A stretch of 55,119 nucleotides of DNA from an uncultured Brevibacillus sp. Lineage in GTDB: Bacteria > Bacillota > Bacilli > Brevibacillales > Brevibacillaceae. The notes under the pieces are model-generated. The model worked only from the letters and a program-made list of their open reading frames with translations, searched no databases and was not told where the DNA came from. Positions 8,337-16,207 of the stretch are shown one piece after another (positions within the stretch are counted from its first letter, which is position 1; each line of letters begins with the position of its first letter). Position numbers and translations under genes: made by a program. The stretch is taken from assembly GCF_947502445.1 (NCBI RefSeq), contig NZ_CANMZW010000040.1, positions 1-55,119 on the forward strand, in the 5' to 3' direction.

Positions 8337-8443
8337 TACGTTAAAAGTAAAAACGATTAAAACTTCGAAAAGGTTTATCGCAGCGATCCGCGTATCTGCT
8401 GTTACGGCTTACCTGGATCCCATACCTCGTATCCTTCTTGAGC
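8337..8443 (+). pseudogene. Possible truncated gene fragment
   Basis: From about 8337 one + strand frame is open for 35 codons (starting YEVTLKVKTIKTSKRF) and has a protein-like composition, but no start codon or ribosome site. It runs into the 3' end of the AT-rich convergent gene. The ORF on the other side of the AT-rich block also lacks a proper beginning. One explanation is a gene interrupted or replaced by the block. Chance openness of a short stretch is the alternative. Confidence 0.25.
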
Positions 8444-9463
8444 TCACTCCATACTATAAACGAAATCTACTATACTACGATGATCCTTTGGAAACGTATA
8501 ATTTTGGAAAACATTAGTTACATTCTTTTTCACCATGTCATAATAAAAAAAACCGTATTTATTATTGTAATCTCTTCCTAAAATAAATATGCCTTCTGCA
8601 TTATCCCTTGGGTAAAAAGACTTTACTTCTTTAATGCCAGGAACATCAAAGTCTGTTATTTCCTTCCTGTCTAGAGTCAACATTTTCAATGTTCGAGGTT
8701 CAGACGAACCCATATGAGGATCGGTTGTCATTAAAATTCTATTTGCATCAAGTTGCCGAGTAAGTCTGACTTCAAGTTGGTCTGTATGGTATATTGGCTC
8801 ATAATTTCCGAAATCTAAGTCCATCAAATACAAAGTTTTGGGTCTAATATGTGTAACCGCTACAACATTATAGCTTCTCATTACAGAATCGGAAGTAGTA
8901 AGACTTAATAATTTATTCGTAGAGTAATTATAGGATAATGATTGACACCAGGTATCATCATCATTTGGATTCAGATAAGTAAACTGGTTAGTCTTACGAT
9001 CATACATTGCGGGTTGTGTTACTGTAGCGTATTGCGGTGCAACATTTACAAACATTTTATCATCTACTATAAACATATCATTAAAAAGAAACTTACCTGA
9101 GGTTAATTGTTTAGTATCAGTTGTTTTTAAATTATACTCGTACAAATTATCAGACTCGTCACCGCTAATACTATTGCTAAAATACGCTTTATCGTTTGGA
9201 ATATCTGCAAAGGCCACTGGATATCCAGCATCTATAGGTATTTTAAATAACTCCGCTATTTTATTTTCCCCAATGGAATAACGGTACAATACCAAAGAAA
9301 CCCCGTCGTTATCATTTTCGCCATTCGTATAAGCTGTAGCTGTTATATGTAGATATTCCTTTAATACACTTTTTTTGTTCACTTCAAGTGTATTTTTCAT
9401 AGTAATAAAAGATATTAGAATAACAAACAGAAGGCTACCATACACAATCATTTTCTTTTTCAT
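8444..9463 (-). CDS. Membrane-anchored or exported protein, propeller-like
   Basis: A 339-residue protein from ATG 9463 (TTG 9469 is two codons upstream; AGGAG at 9474-9478 could serve either). Residues 1-25 form an uncleaved-looking signal or anchor (KKKMIVYGSLLFVILISFITM). The rest has repeated short strands with polar turns, such as LYRYSIGENKIAELFKI, LYEYNLKTTDTKQLTSG and MYDRKTNQFTYLN, in the manner of a TolB/WD-like beta-propeller. I cannot name a family. The gene is clearly more AT-rich than the genes around it and is oriented against them, suggesting transfer. Its partner upstream on the - strand is another exported protein. Confidence 0.6.
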   Translation of the reverse strand: MKKKMIVYGSLLFVILISFITMKNTLEVNKKSVLKEYLHITATAYTNGENDNDGVSLVLYRYSIGENKIAELFKIPIDAGYPVAFADIPNDKAYFSNSISGDESDNLYEYNLKTTDTKQLTSGKFLFNDMFIVDDKMFVNVAPQYATVTQPAMYDRKTNQFTYLNPNDDDTWCQSLSYNYSTNKLLSLTTSDSVMRSYNVVAVTHIRPKTLYLMDLDFGNYEPIYHTDQLEVRLTRQLDANRILMTTDPHMGSSEPRTLKMLTLDRKEITDFDVPGIKEVKSFYPRDNAEGIFILGRDYNNKYGFFYYDMVKKNVTNVFQNYTFPKDHRSIVDFVYSME

Positions 9464-9521
9464 AACCAAAGTACTCCTAAGCTAAAATTTCGCACATTAT
9501 ATCCCTACGTTTGTGCCAATA

Positions 9522-9576
9522 ACAAAAATGGTATACGCCATTGCCTCTATAACTTTTAAAAGAATAGCGTATACCA
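9522..9576 (-). terminator. Terminator-like hairpin between the two exported-protein genes
   Basis: TGGTATACGC (9529-9538) and GCGTATACCA (9567-9576) form a perfect 10-bp stem, extended inward after one mismatch by ATT/AAT. On the - strand it is followed by ATTTTTG, as expected of a terminator for the upstream gene at 9642-10532. Confidence 0.6.
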
Positions 9577-9641
9577 ACTAAAAGAGTTTTAACGTTTAAC
9601 GCACATTAAATGTATATCAAGATTCTCAGTTAACTAGAAGA

Positions 9642-10532
9642 TTAATTAGGTATGCTCTGATCTGAAAATCTCTTGTGATAGTATCTTACGCTAGATACAG
9701 AAGTATCCTTTGAATTTCCAGCAAGCGTTTGTAAATTGCTTAATCCCCAAATATCTATAATCGCATCAGGCAAAGTACCTACAGATGCTTGATAAAAAGT
9801 GAAGGCTTTATCTGTAGTTAAATTTCTTACAGTAACATCTTTATCCCCCTTTTTAGAATAGTCGTAATTCTTTTGTGTAGCACAATCATAGTTCTTTAGA
9901 GTATTATCTCTGTTGCCGATTGAACCCGTAAAATAAGTCGCTTTACCTGTTCCTAAAAAACTATCATCACCAGCCTGATACGTTAATACGTTAGGTTTAT
10001 TCCCCCATGACCACTGAACATCTTTAGCAGCTCTGGTAGCCGCTTGTCCCAAATTCGCATTAACATTCTGTTCTGAATCTGGCTCATTATGAAGGGAATA
10101 CCCAGAAGGATCGTTTTCATCCATGTAATATATGTTGTTTAACTCACCCGTAACTTCATCGTAAACTACTTTCATTCCTGGATATATTTTAGGTGAAGGC
10201 GCTTGAATATAATTTCCTGCCGAATACATATCAAATGCTTTCATTGCAATTTCATTCTCGAGCTCAATCTGTCTTGCATCTTCTTCTGTCGCACCTTCAG
10301 GAACATTAGCAATATACGGTCCACTTAGACTCCTAGAAACCTTCTTAGCATTGGTTTTGGCATACCCCCCTTTTTCTATTACTGGCTCAAGATTTTCATC
10401 ATAATGCAATACGGTGCCGGGTAGCATGTAATCCGGTATAGTATTTGACTCAACAGCAAGCACTTCAAACGAACTAAAAACTATCGTAGCCGACATAGCA
10501 ACAGCCAAAGATGCACATAACTTTCTCTTCAT
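9642..10532 (-). CDS. Secreted protein with signal peptide, function unknown
   Basis: A 296-residue protein with a classical signal peptide (MKRKLCASLAVAMSATIVFSSFEVLA, likely cut after residue 26). The mature N-terminus contains a segment (PDYMLPGTVLHYDENLEPVI, later IYPGMKVVYDEVTGELNNIYYMDE) that looks like two related strand-turn units. The C-terminal 110 residues (GTGKATYFTGSIGNRDNTL, then DVTVRNLTTDKAFTFYQASVGTLPDAIIDIWGL) faintly resemble the RlpA-type double-psi beta-barrel; I rate that as weak. The ribosome site AAAGGAG is good. It is AT-rich like its downstream neighbour. Confidence 0.65.
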   Translation of the reverse strand: MKRKLCASLAVAMSATIVFSSFEVLAVESNTIPDYMLPGTVLHYDENLEPVIEKGGYAKTNAKKVSRSLSGPYIANVPEGATEEDARQIELENEIAMKAFDMYSAGNYIQAPSPKIYPGMKVVYDEVTGELNNIYYMDENDPSGYSLHNEPDSEQNVNANLGQAATRAAKDVQWSWGNKPNVLTYQAGDDSFLGTGKATYFTGSIGNRDNTLKNYDCATQKNYDYSKKGDKDVTVRNLTTDKAFTFYQASVGTLPDAIIDIWGLSNLQTLAGNSKDTSVSSVRYYHKRFSDQSIPN

Positions 10533-10558
10533 AAAGTAATCTCCTTTCTAATAGAAAT

Positions 10559-10589
10559 CCGCACCTAATGCTGTTTGGTCCTAATGCGG
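10559..10589 (-). promoter_or_regulatory. Hairpin with internal direct repeat in the leader of the secreted-protein gene
   Basis: CCGCA (10559-10563) pairs with TGCGG (10585-10589), and inside it the octamer CCTAATGC occurs twice, 16 bases apart (10564-10571 and 10580-10587). It lies in the 5' leader of the - strand gene, about 30 bases before its start. It may be an operator or an RNA hairpin. Confidence 0.35.
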
Positions 10590-10768
10590 TAAGGCCTTCT
10601 CGCTCACCGTTCTCCAATAGCAGCAATTATTCAGTAATGTATTTGAATAAATGGTCAAAAATGGAAATCTATTATGATTATATTTAACATTAAATTGAAT
10701 GAGATATCAATCTATTTACCTTTTTCCGGGGAAATCGTTGGTTTAACCTGCCTCACGGTGAGCAATTA

Positions 10769-11281
10769 TTGAGTGTCCTATGGAATGCTGCTCAGCAAAA
10801 AGGCGAGATCTATTCAGCTTTCAGCAATAAACGTAAATATAGTCTGCCAGTAACGCAGGAGCCTATATACCAGATCAGTCTATGGTTCTCGAAGGTGAAG
10901 GTTGGTGCTATGATTCGTCGAGGTGACTTAATTTTTGAACGAATTGAAAACGCCAGTCATGCATTTCCTGAAAAGGTAGACGCGGTATTGGCTAATACTT
11001 CGCAGACCCATCTCATCAAGAAGAGTGAAGGAGAAGAATATGGTACGATATGGATTAAAAATGAGAGCAGTCGTCAGGTCATTTTTACAGTAACTAAAGA
11101 CTCACCGTCTGGAACGGTAATCCCGGGAAGTATCATGAAAATTCCTGCTCAGACCACATGGACGATCTCTATTCAGCAGCCTTTGATGCCAAGGCATAAT
11201 TTCGCCAACTTTACATCGGGGCAGGCGATTATGTTAGGGAAAGTAGCATTCACTTTTCACAAAAATAAAGAGGAGTTGTAG
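10769..11281 (+). CDS. Uncharacterised protein, probably 5'-truncated
   Basis: A 170-residue ORF from TTG 10769, with GGTGAG upstream. The frame stays open to 10703 and the extra residues (FFRGNRWFNLPHGEQL) read like real protein, but contain no start codon, so the original gene probably began further left and lost its 5' end where the AT-rich block joins. The remaining protein is strand-rich (GTIWIKNESSRQVIFTVTKDSPSGTVIPGSIMKIPAQTTWTISI), like an immunoglobulin-like or jelly-roll fold. I do not recognise a family. It is followed after 3 bases by the Imm51 gene. Confidence 0.5.
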   Translation: MSVLWNAAQQKGEIYSAFSNKRKYSLPVTQEPIYQISLWFSKVKVGAMIRRGDLIFERIENASHAFPEKVDAVLANTSQTHLIKKSEGEEYGTIWIKNESSRQVIFTVTKDSPSGTVIPGSIMKIPAQTTWTISIQQPLMPRHNFANFTSGQAIMLGKVAFTFHKNKEEL

Positions 11282-11284
11282 CAT

Positions 11285-11668
11285 ATGAATAAGGATTCTA
11301 TGGATTATCAGTCGGAGCTGTCTATGGACTTGGAGGAAAAACTAAAGCCGTTTCTATTGATTGAGCATGATAGTGGCAGTACGTCCGTCATTTTGAATGT
11401 TGGTACTTATAAGCATGAGGTTTTTCAAACGAGAGCGGAGGAAGGATTTGAAGGCAACGGTTACGATTGGGGCTCGCTGGCGGCTGTTTTTATACAGGAG
11501 CGCATGCCTCAGCTGGTCGATGTCGTTCGTTTTGACCCTGAAGGGAGCATGTTCTGCGCTTACTCTAATAACAGAGAGGCTTTGAAGCAGTTTGCGATCG
11601 GATTTAAGGATGCGTGTGAGGACGACGCTCTCATCCGAGATTTATTCTCCCGCGCGGAATTGGATTGA
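11285..11668 (+). CDS. Imm51 family immunity protein
   Basis: A 127-residue protein with the Imm51 signature: FLLIEHDSGSTSVILNVGTYKHEVFQTRAEEGFEGNGYDWGSLAAVFIQERMPQL, then FDPEGSMFCAYSNNREALKQFAIGFKDACED. The G.G.DW.SLA..F block and the FDPE..MF.AYS.....L..FA motif are typical. Members neutralise toxins of polymorphic or contact-dependent systems in the cytoplasm; the partner here is not visible. ATG 11285 has AGGAG nine bases upstream. The stop overlaps the region where translation of the next gene begins, so the two are likely coupled. Confidence 0.8.
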   Translation: MNKDSMDYQSELSMDLEEKLKPFLLIEHDSGSTSVILNVGTYKHEVFQTRAEEGFEGNGYDWGSLAAVFIQERMPQLVDVVRFDPEGSMFCAYSNNREALKQFAIGFKDACEDDALIRDLFSRAELD

Positions 11669-11682
11669 CGAGGCTGATTGTG

Positions 11683-12486
11683 ATGAAAACACCGATTTAT
11701 TTGTACAAAGCTGCTGAGAGTCCCGATCAAATAATCGTGCATTATACGAATTTTGGTGATGTCCGAAATGGTGCGATCGCGTTTAGCAAAACTACGGGAA
11801 AAGGGCATAGCCGTTTACTGATTCGTGATTGTGAGAGTGCCCTTGAAGTGGATGCAAGAGTGGAAAGCCTGCTTGCTGAATTATGGCAGGAAAACCGTTA
11901 TCCGCAATCATTTTGCAAGGACGGTTTGTATCTATACAAAATGAGTGACTTGCCAGACGAAGTTACTTACGCATACACGACAAGCTCTTTTTCAGTAGGC
12001 CAGGTTGAGTTTGACAAGACGCGGCTTGAGGCTCGTGAGCTAGTCCCATTAAACGTAGACGAGGGGCAAGAGATCCTCCGGCGCGTGGCGGAGTATTTGC
12101 GAAGCATGATTGGGAGCGGTCAGGCTGTACCAGAGCTAGATATGGTGGAAGCATATGATGAATATCGCGATATTGCCAGCGCGGAGCTAACCGGGTACGA
12201 CTTGCCGGGAGAGATGGCAGGTTGGGAGAGCATTGCTTGGTTCGCGAAGACATTCGATGAATATGAATCTTTTGAGGAGTGCTTTCAGGCGTCAGACCGG
12301 ATCGAGCTAGCAAATGAGCGGGGCGACGATTTAACTGGCTGCTCTCTATGGGATTTACGGGCATTTCTGCTTATGGAGGAGCGGGGGTGTCATCATCGTG
12401 GTGACTGGCCCACACCTGAACGAATGCAGCTTATTTATCATGTAATTGATGCCATACGAGAGAAAATCAAGGCAGCGATGGATTGA
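11683..12486 (+). CDS. Uncharacterised protein of the immunity-type cluster
   Basis: A 267-residue soluble acidic protein. Residues 1-85 look like one alpha/beta domain (PIYLYKAAESPDQIIVHYTNFGDVRNGAIAFSK) and residues 86-150 like a second copy of the same layout (GLYLYKMSDLPDEVTYAYTTSSFSVGQVEFDK), so an internal duplication is likely. A helical C-terminal region follows. I do not recognise the family. ATG 11683 has GACGAGG nine bases upstream; an in-frame TTG at 11665 overlaps the Imm51 stop. Close linkage to Imm51 suggests a related role, which is inference. Confidence 0.6.
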   Translation: MKTPIYLYKAAESPDQIIVHYTNFGDVRNGAIAFSKTTGKGHSRLLIRDCESALEVDARVESLLAELWQENRYPQSFCKDGLYLYKMSDLPDEVTYAYTTSSFSVGQVEFDKTRLEARELVPLNVDEGQEILRRVAEYLRSMIGSGQAVPELDMVEAYDEYRDIASAELTGYDLPGEMAGWESIAWFAKTFDEYESFEECFQASDRIELANERGDDLTGCSLWDLRAFLLMEERGCHHRGDWPTPERMQLIYHVIDAIREKIKAAMD

Positions 12487-12501
12487 GGCTCCGAAAAAGG
12501 G

Positions 12502-12537
12502 AAGAAAGCAACGATGTGTTATACCAGTTGCTTTCTT
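12502..12537. terminator. Bidirectional intrinsic terminator
   Basis: AAGAAAGCAAC (12502-12512) pairs perfectly with GTTGCTTTCTT (12527-12537), with a 14-base loop. It lies between convergent genes. The - strand side has a T-run a few bases beyond the stem. Confidence 0.7.
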
Positions 12538-12553
12538 ACTGAAATACCATACA

Positions 12554-14659
12554 TCAAACCGTCTCGTGTAAATGGCAAGCCAACAGAATCTGCAAAAAGT
12601 CATCCGGATTGTTAAGCTCCAGCTGCAGCAATTCCTCAATCTTTTTCAGCCGATGATAAAGCGTGTTTTTATGAATATGCAGCTTCTCCGCTGTTTCGAT
12701 AACGGATTTATCTGATTTGATATACGTGAGAAGGGTCTTTTCCAAATCGTTGTTTTGGGCTTTTTCTGAGCGCAACGGAGATAAAATATCATTGGAAAAG
12801 CTCTCAATCTCAGCAAAGGGCTGAGTCAAAAATAAGCGATTGATTCCAATTTTTTTATAGCTCATGATCCCTGTTTTTTTGCGATTGATCATATAGGAAA
12901 GGGATTTGCTCGCTTCATCATAACATTTGGCGATGGAATGAATCCCTTCATAGGATGTACTTACCCCTGCGTGGAGTAGTGTTTCTTCCCGGTCTTCCCA
13001 ATCTGGCAGCTGTGATTGAAGGCTTCCTATTACTTCGTCGATTTCATTTGGAGCATTCGTTGAAAACAGGATCGTCATTTTATTATGAAGTCCAAAAATC
13101 AGCGTTCCTTTTTCGTGAGTGTGCCGTTTCATTCTGGAAATGAGCCGGTGAATGACGGCTTCCAACGCTTGCAAATCCGTATACGACGCGACTTCCATTA
13201 CGAGGACGGAAAAAAATGCTTTGGGATGTAGACCTAGCGATTCGCCAGCTTCCTCCAGCAAGCGCGGATCCTTGTATTGCAGCAAGTCATTGAATAGCTC
13301 CTGTGTTTTTTTATAGTAGACCTCCTCCTGTGTTTTCCGTTTTGTCAGCTCCAAAGCCAGGACGTAACTGGCTTGTTCAATAGTCATTTGATCATGGGAG
13401 GATATCGGAGTGACGAGTGGAATCAGGAAGCATCCGAGTGAAACGCTATCCGAAATGATCGGGTATACGTAGTGATGGACTTCCTTTTGATTTCGGTCGA
13501 CAATATGGATAGAAAAGGGCTTTTTCTTCGTATGAAGAATGCGGGAAAATTCATCATGACTCACACAGAGTGAGTGCAATGCCTTTTGCGGAAAAAAGGC
13601 TGCATCCAGGTTGTCGAAAAAGAAAATCTCACGGTTGATCATGCGGTTTAATTCCTGAATCATGAACGCAATGCTTTTGTTTTGCAGGGAAAACTGTGTC
13701 AAGGTTTCATGGATTTCTGCTCTTCTTAAAAGAAGCCTGTTCTTCTCCTCCAATTGCTTCGTTAATTCAGAGATTTCCTCCAGTCGTTCATTTGCTTCTT
13801 GATAAAGCTTGGCATTGTGGATCGCAATCGCGGCTTGAGCGGCAAAGCCCTCTAACAAATGCAAGTCATCCTCACTTAACTTACCTTCTGCGTCATATTG
13901 TTGGACGGTCATGACACCGATCGCTTTGTTCTCCAGCAAAAGGGGAACAGAGATGAGAGACCTTAATTTGGAACTGTCACTCGCAGCCTGAATATGGCGG
14001 AAATTTTCCGCGGAGAGGTCTGCCATCGCCTCATATATTTCATCACGTGAGTAGTAAATAACAGGAGTACTGTCCCGAAACACTTTTCCAGTGATCGATT
14101 CCCCACTTTTGACTCTGGTTTGGTCGAGCTTGGAATTAAATCCGACAGCTGCCCGAGACGTCAGTTCTTCTGTTGTTTCATCGTACAGCTGCAAGTATCC
14201 GGCATCAGCTGCATGAATCACACTGAGAGCCTGGGTAATAATTTTATTCAAAACGTCCTGAGGCTCAAGTGAAGAGGTGATGGAGCGGATGCTCTCGATC
14301 ATGCTTGAGAGCTCAGCGTCTTTTGTCTTCATTTTGCTTTCCATGCCTAAATAGGAAAACATGACATACATGGTCTCAAGCTCGTCGTCGGATAGAGCCA
14401 TAGTAGGACTGAATAGCTGAAGCAGAGCACAAGCATCCTCGGTATAAAAGAAGGATACACGCGTTTTTTCTGTATCCGAATAAATCTGGATGTTATCGCC
14501 ACCTGACTTAAAAGGGAGTGGTTCATCCGTTGGTTTTATTTTGTTATTTGTATGAAGGAGTTGAAATTTTTGGTTTCTATTTTCAGAATAATACAGTTGA
14601 AAAGGAACTTCTTTCATTTTTTGATTGAGATGGAAGTAAAGTTGTTGATTTTGCAGCAT
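12554..14659 (-). CDS. GAF-domain transcriptional regulator of the PucR/CdaR type
   Basis: A 701-residue regulator from ATG 14659, with GGGGGTG just upstream on the - strand; an in-frame earlier start at 14770 lacks support. Order: an N-terminal region of about 130 residues, a GAF domain (about 140-290: MIESIRSITSSLEPQDVLNKIITQALSVIHAADAGYLQLYDE, then LISVPLLLENKAIGVMTVQ), a coiled-coil linker, a long middle domain, and the C-terminal PucR-type HTH (LLTYIKSDKSVIETAEKLHIHKNTLYHRLKKIEELL). Such proteins usually activate catabolic genes in response to a small molecule bound by GAF. It is divergent from the M20 hydrolase and transporter genes, its likely targets. Confidence 0.85.
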   Translation of the reverse strand: MLQNQQLYFHLNQKMKEVPFQLYYSENRNQKFQLLHTNNKIKPTDEPLPFKSGGDNIQIYSDTEKTRVSFFYTEDACALLQLFSPTMALSDDELETMYVMFSYLGMESKMKTKDAELSSMIESIRSITSSLEPQDVLNKIITQALSVIHAADAGYLQLYDETTEELTSRAAVGFNSKLDQTRVKSGESITGKVFRDSTPVIYYSRDEIYEAMADLSAENFRHIQAASDSSKLRSLISVPLLLENKAIGVMTVQQYDAEGKLSEDDLHLLEGFAAQAAIAIHNAKLYQEANERLEEISELTKQLEEKNRLLLRRAEIHETLTQFSLQNKSIAFMIQELNRMINREIFFFDNLDAAFFPQKALHSLCVSHDEFSRILHTKKKPFSIHIVDRNQKEVHHYVYPIISDSVSLGCFLIPLVTPISSHDQMTIEQASYVLALELTKRKTQEEVYYKKTQELFNDLLQYKDPRLLEEAGESLGLHPKAFFSVLVMEVASYTDLQALEAVIHRLISRMKRHTHEKGTLIFGLHNKMTILFSTNAPNEIDEVIGSLQSQLPDWEDREETLLHAGVSTSYEGIHSIAKCYDEASKSLSYMINRKKTGIMSYKKIGINRLFLTQPFAEIESFSNDILSPLRSEKAQNNDLEKTLLTYIKSDKSVIETAEKLHIHKNTLYHRLKKIEELLQLELNNPDDFLQILLACHLHETV

Positions 14660-14897
14660 AAAAACACCCCCGGATGAGACTAGTATACAATAAAATGGTG
14701 TAATTATTGTGTGATCGAACATTGAGATATTATTGTCAGATAGTTTATGATATTCCGCATAGACAAGCACGCTTAGTCACGTTGAAGTACCGATGAACTG
14801 GTAAAAGCTGCAGCTGATAGAGGGAATAGGAGAGCTGTTCTTTTTTAAAACTGAATTGTTTGAATATTTATTGTTTTTAAAGGGAGGAAGACGTTAT

Positions 14898-16076
14898 ATG
14901 GAAAAGCTGTATGAATTATTGGATCAGGCTTACGGTGAAATGGTAGAAGTGCGCCGTCATCTGCATCAGCATCCAGAGCTTTCTTTTCAGGAAGTGAAAA
15001 CCCCCAAATTTATTGCTGAATATCATGAGAAATTAGGGCATGAGGTTCGCACTGGTGTGGGTGGTGGCGGTGTTGTCGCTACACTGCGTGGCGGAAAGCC
15101 GGGACAGACAGTTGCACTGCGCGCCGACTTTGATGCTCTCCCCATCCAGGAGGAGACAGATGTCCCGTTTAAGTCTGTAGTAGACGGTGTGATGCATGCT
15201 TGCGGACATGACAGTCACACAGCGACACTACTGATTTTGGCTAAAGTGTTGAACAGCATGAAGGACGAAATCGAAGGAAACGTGGTATTCATTCACCAGC
15301 ACGCAGAGGAAATGCTGCCAGGTGGGGCCATTGCGATGATCGAGGACGGATGCTTGGAAGGCGTCGACGTGATCTTTGGTCAGCATATTTGGTCCACGGG
15401 CCCTGTTGGAACGATTGAATACCGTCCTGGTCCGGTCATGGCTGCCGCAGACTTTTTCCATGTGAAAATTCAAGGACGTGGTGGACACGGTGCACAGCCG
15501 CACAAGACAAAGGACAGTGTCGTGATCGGCGCTCAGCTCGTCGGCAACTTGCAGCAGATTGTGTCCCGCAGAGTCGATCCGCTAGATTCAGCTGTTCTCT
15601 CCATCGGTTCCTTCGAAGCGAAAAATGCGCCAAACGTCATCGCTGATACTGCCAAGCTTTCGGGTACAGTAAGAACCTTCAAGGAGAGCACCCGAGCTGA
15701 GGTCGAGCAGGAAATCGAGAGAATTATTAAAGGTACGTGCCTAGCCGGCGATGTTGAGTACGAGTTTGAATATATAAAAGGCTACCCGGCAACCGTCAAT
15801 CCGAAAGAAGAGATGGAGTTTGTGGCCAAGCTCGCGGAAACCGTACCTGGCGTAACAGCTGTCAACGAGTGCGAGCCGCAAATGGGCGGGGAAGACTTCG
15901 CGTATTATTTGCAGCATGTGAAAGGGGCCTTCTTCTTTACAGGTGCGCAGAACCCGGAATTGAATGCTGTCTATCCGCACCATCACCCTAAATTCAATAT
16001 TGATGAAAAAGGTATGCTAATTGCTGCAAAGACGTTGGGACTGGCTACATTGACGTACCTGAAGGAAAATAAATAA
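14898..16076 (+). CDS. M20 family amidohydrolase (hippurate/N-acyl-amino-acid type)
   Basis: A 392-residue zinc-dependent enzyme that cleaves N-acyl or peptide-like amide bonds in the cytoplasm. Metal-site motifs are present: RRHLHQHPELSF (residues 19-30), ALRADFDALPIQEET, MHACGHDSHTA (99-109), HQHAEEMLPGGA (133-144) and MGGEDFAYYL near the end, plus the inserted dimerisation domain with GRGGHGAQPH. Length is normal. ATG 14898 is preceded by AGGGAGGA; the longer frame from 14856 has no ribosome site. It lies about 130 bases before a transporter gene and is divergent from the PucR-type regulator. The substrate cannot be told from sequence. Confidence 0.9.
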   Translation: MEKLYELLDQAYGEMVEVRRHLHQHPELSFQEVKTPKFIAEYHEKLGHEVRTGVGGGGVVATLRGGKPGQTVALRADFDALPIQEETDVPFKSVVDGVMHACGHDSHTATLLILAKVLNSMKDEIEGNVVFIHQHAEEMLPGGAIAMIEDGCLEGVDVIFGQHIWSTGPVGTIEYRPGPVMAAADFFHVKIQGRGGHGAQPHKTKDSVVIGAQLVGNLQQIVSRRVDPLDSAVLSIGSFEAKNAPNVIADTAKLSGTVRTFKESTRAEVEQEIERIIKGTCLAGDVEYEFEYIKGYPATVNPKEEMEFVAKLAETVPGVTAVNECEPQMGGEDFAYYLQHVKGAFFFTGAQNPELNAVYPHHHPKFNIDEKGMLIAAKTLGLATLTYLKENK

Positions 16077-16207
16077 TCGACGGTCTCATATCACGTATAA
16101 AGGTGCTTGCTCTCTGATATAGTGTTTCAATGACCGGGGAGCAGGTGCCTACATTTATAGTATTCCTGCAACGAAAAACAGCCTAGTAAAGAAAGAATGT
16201 GATACGT

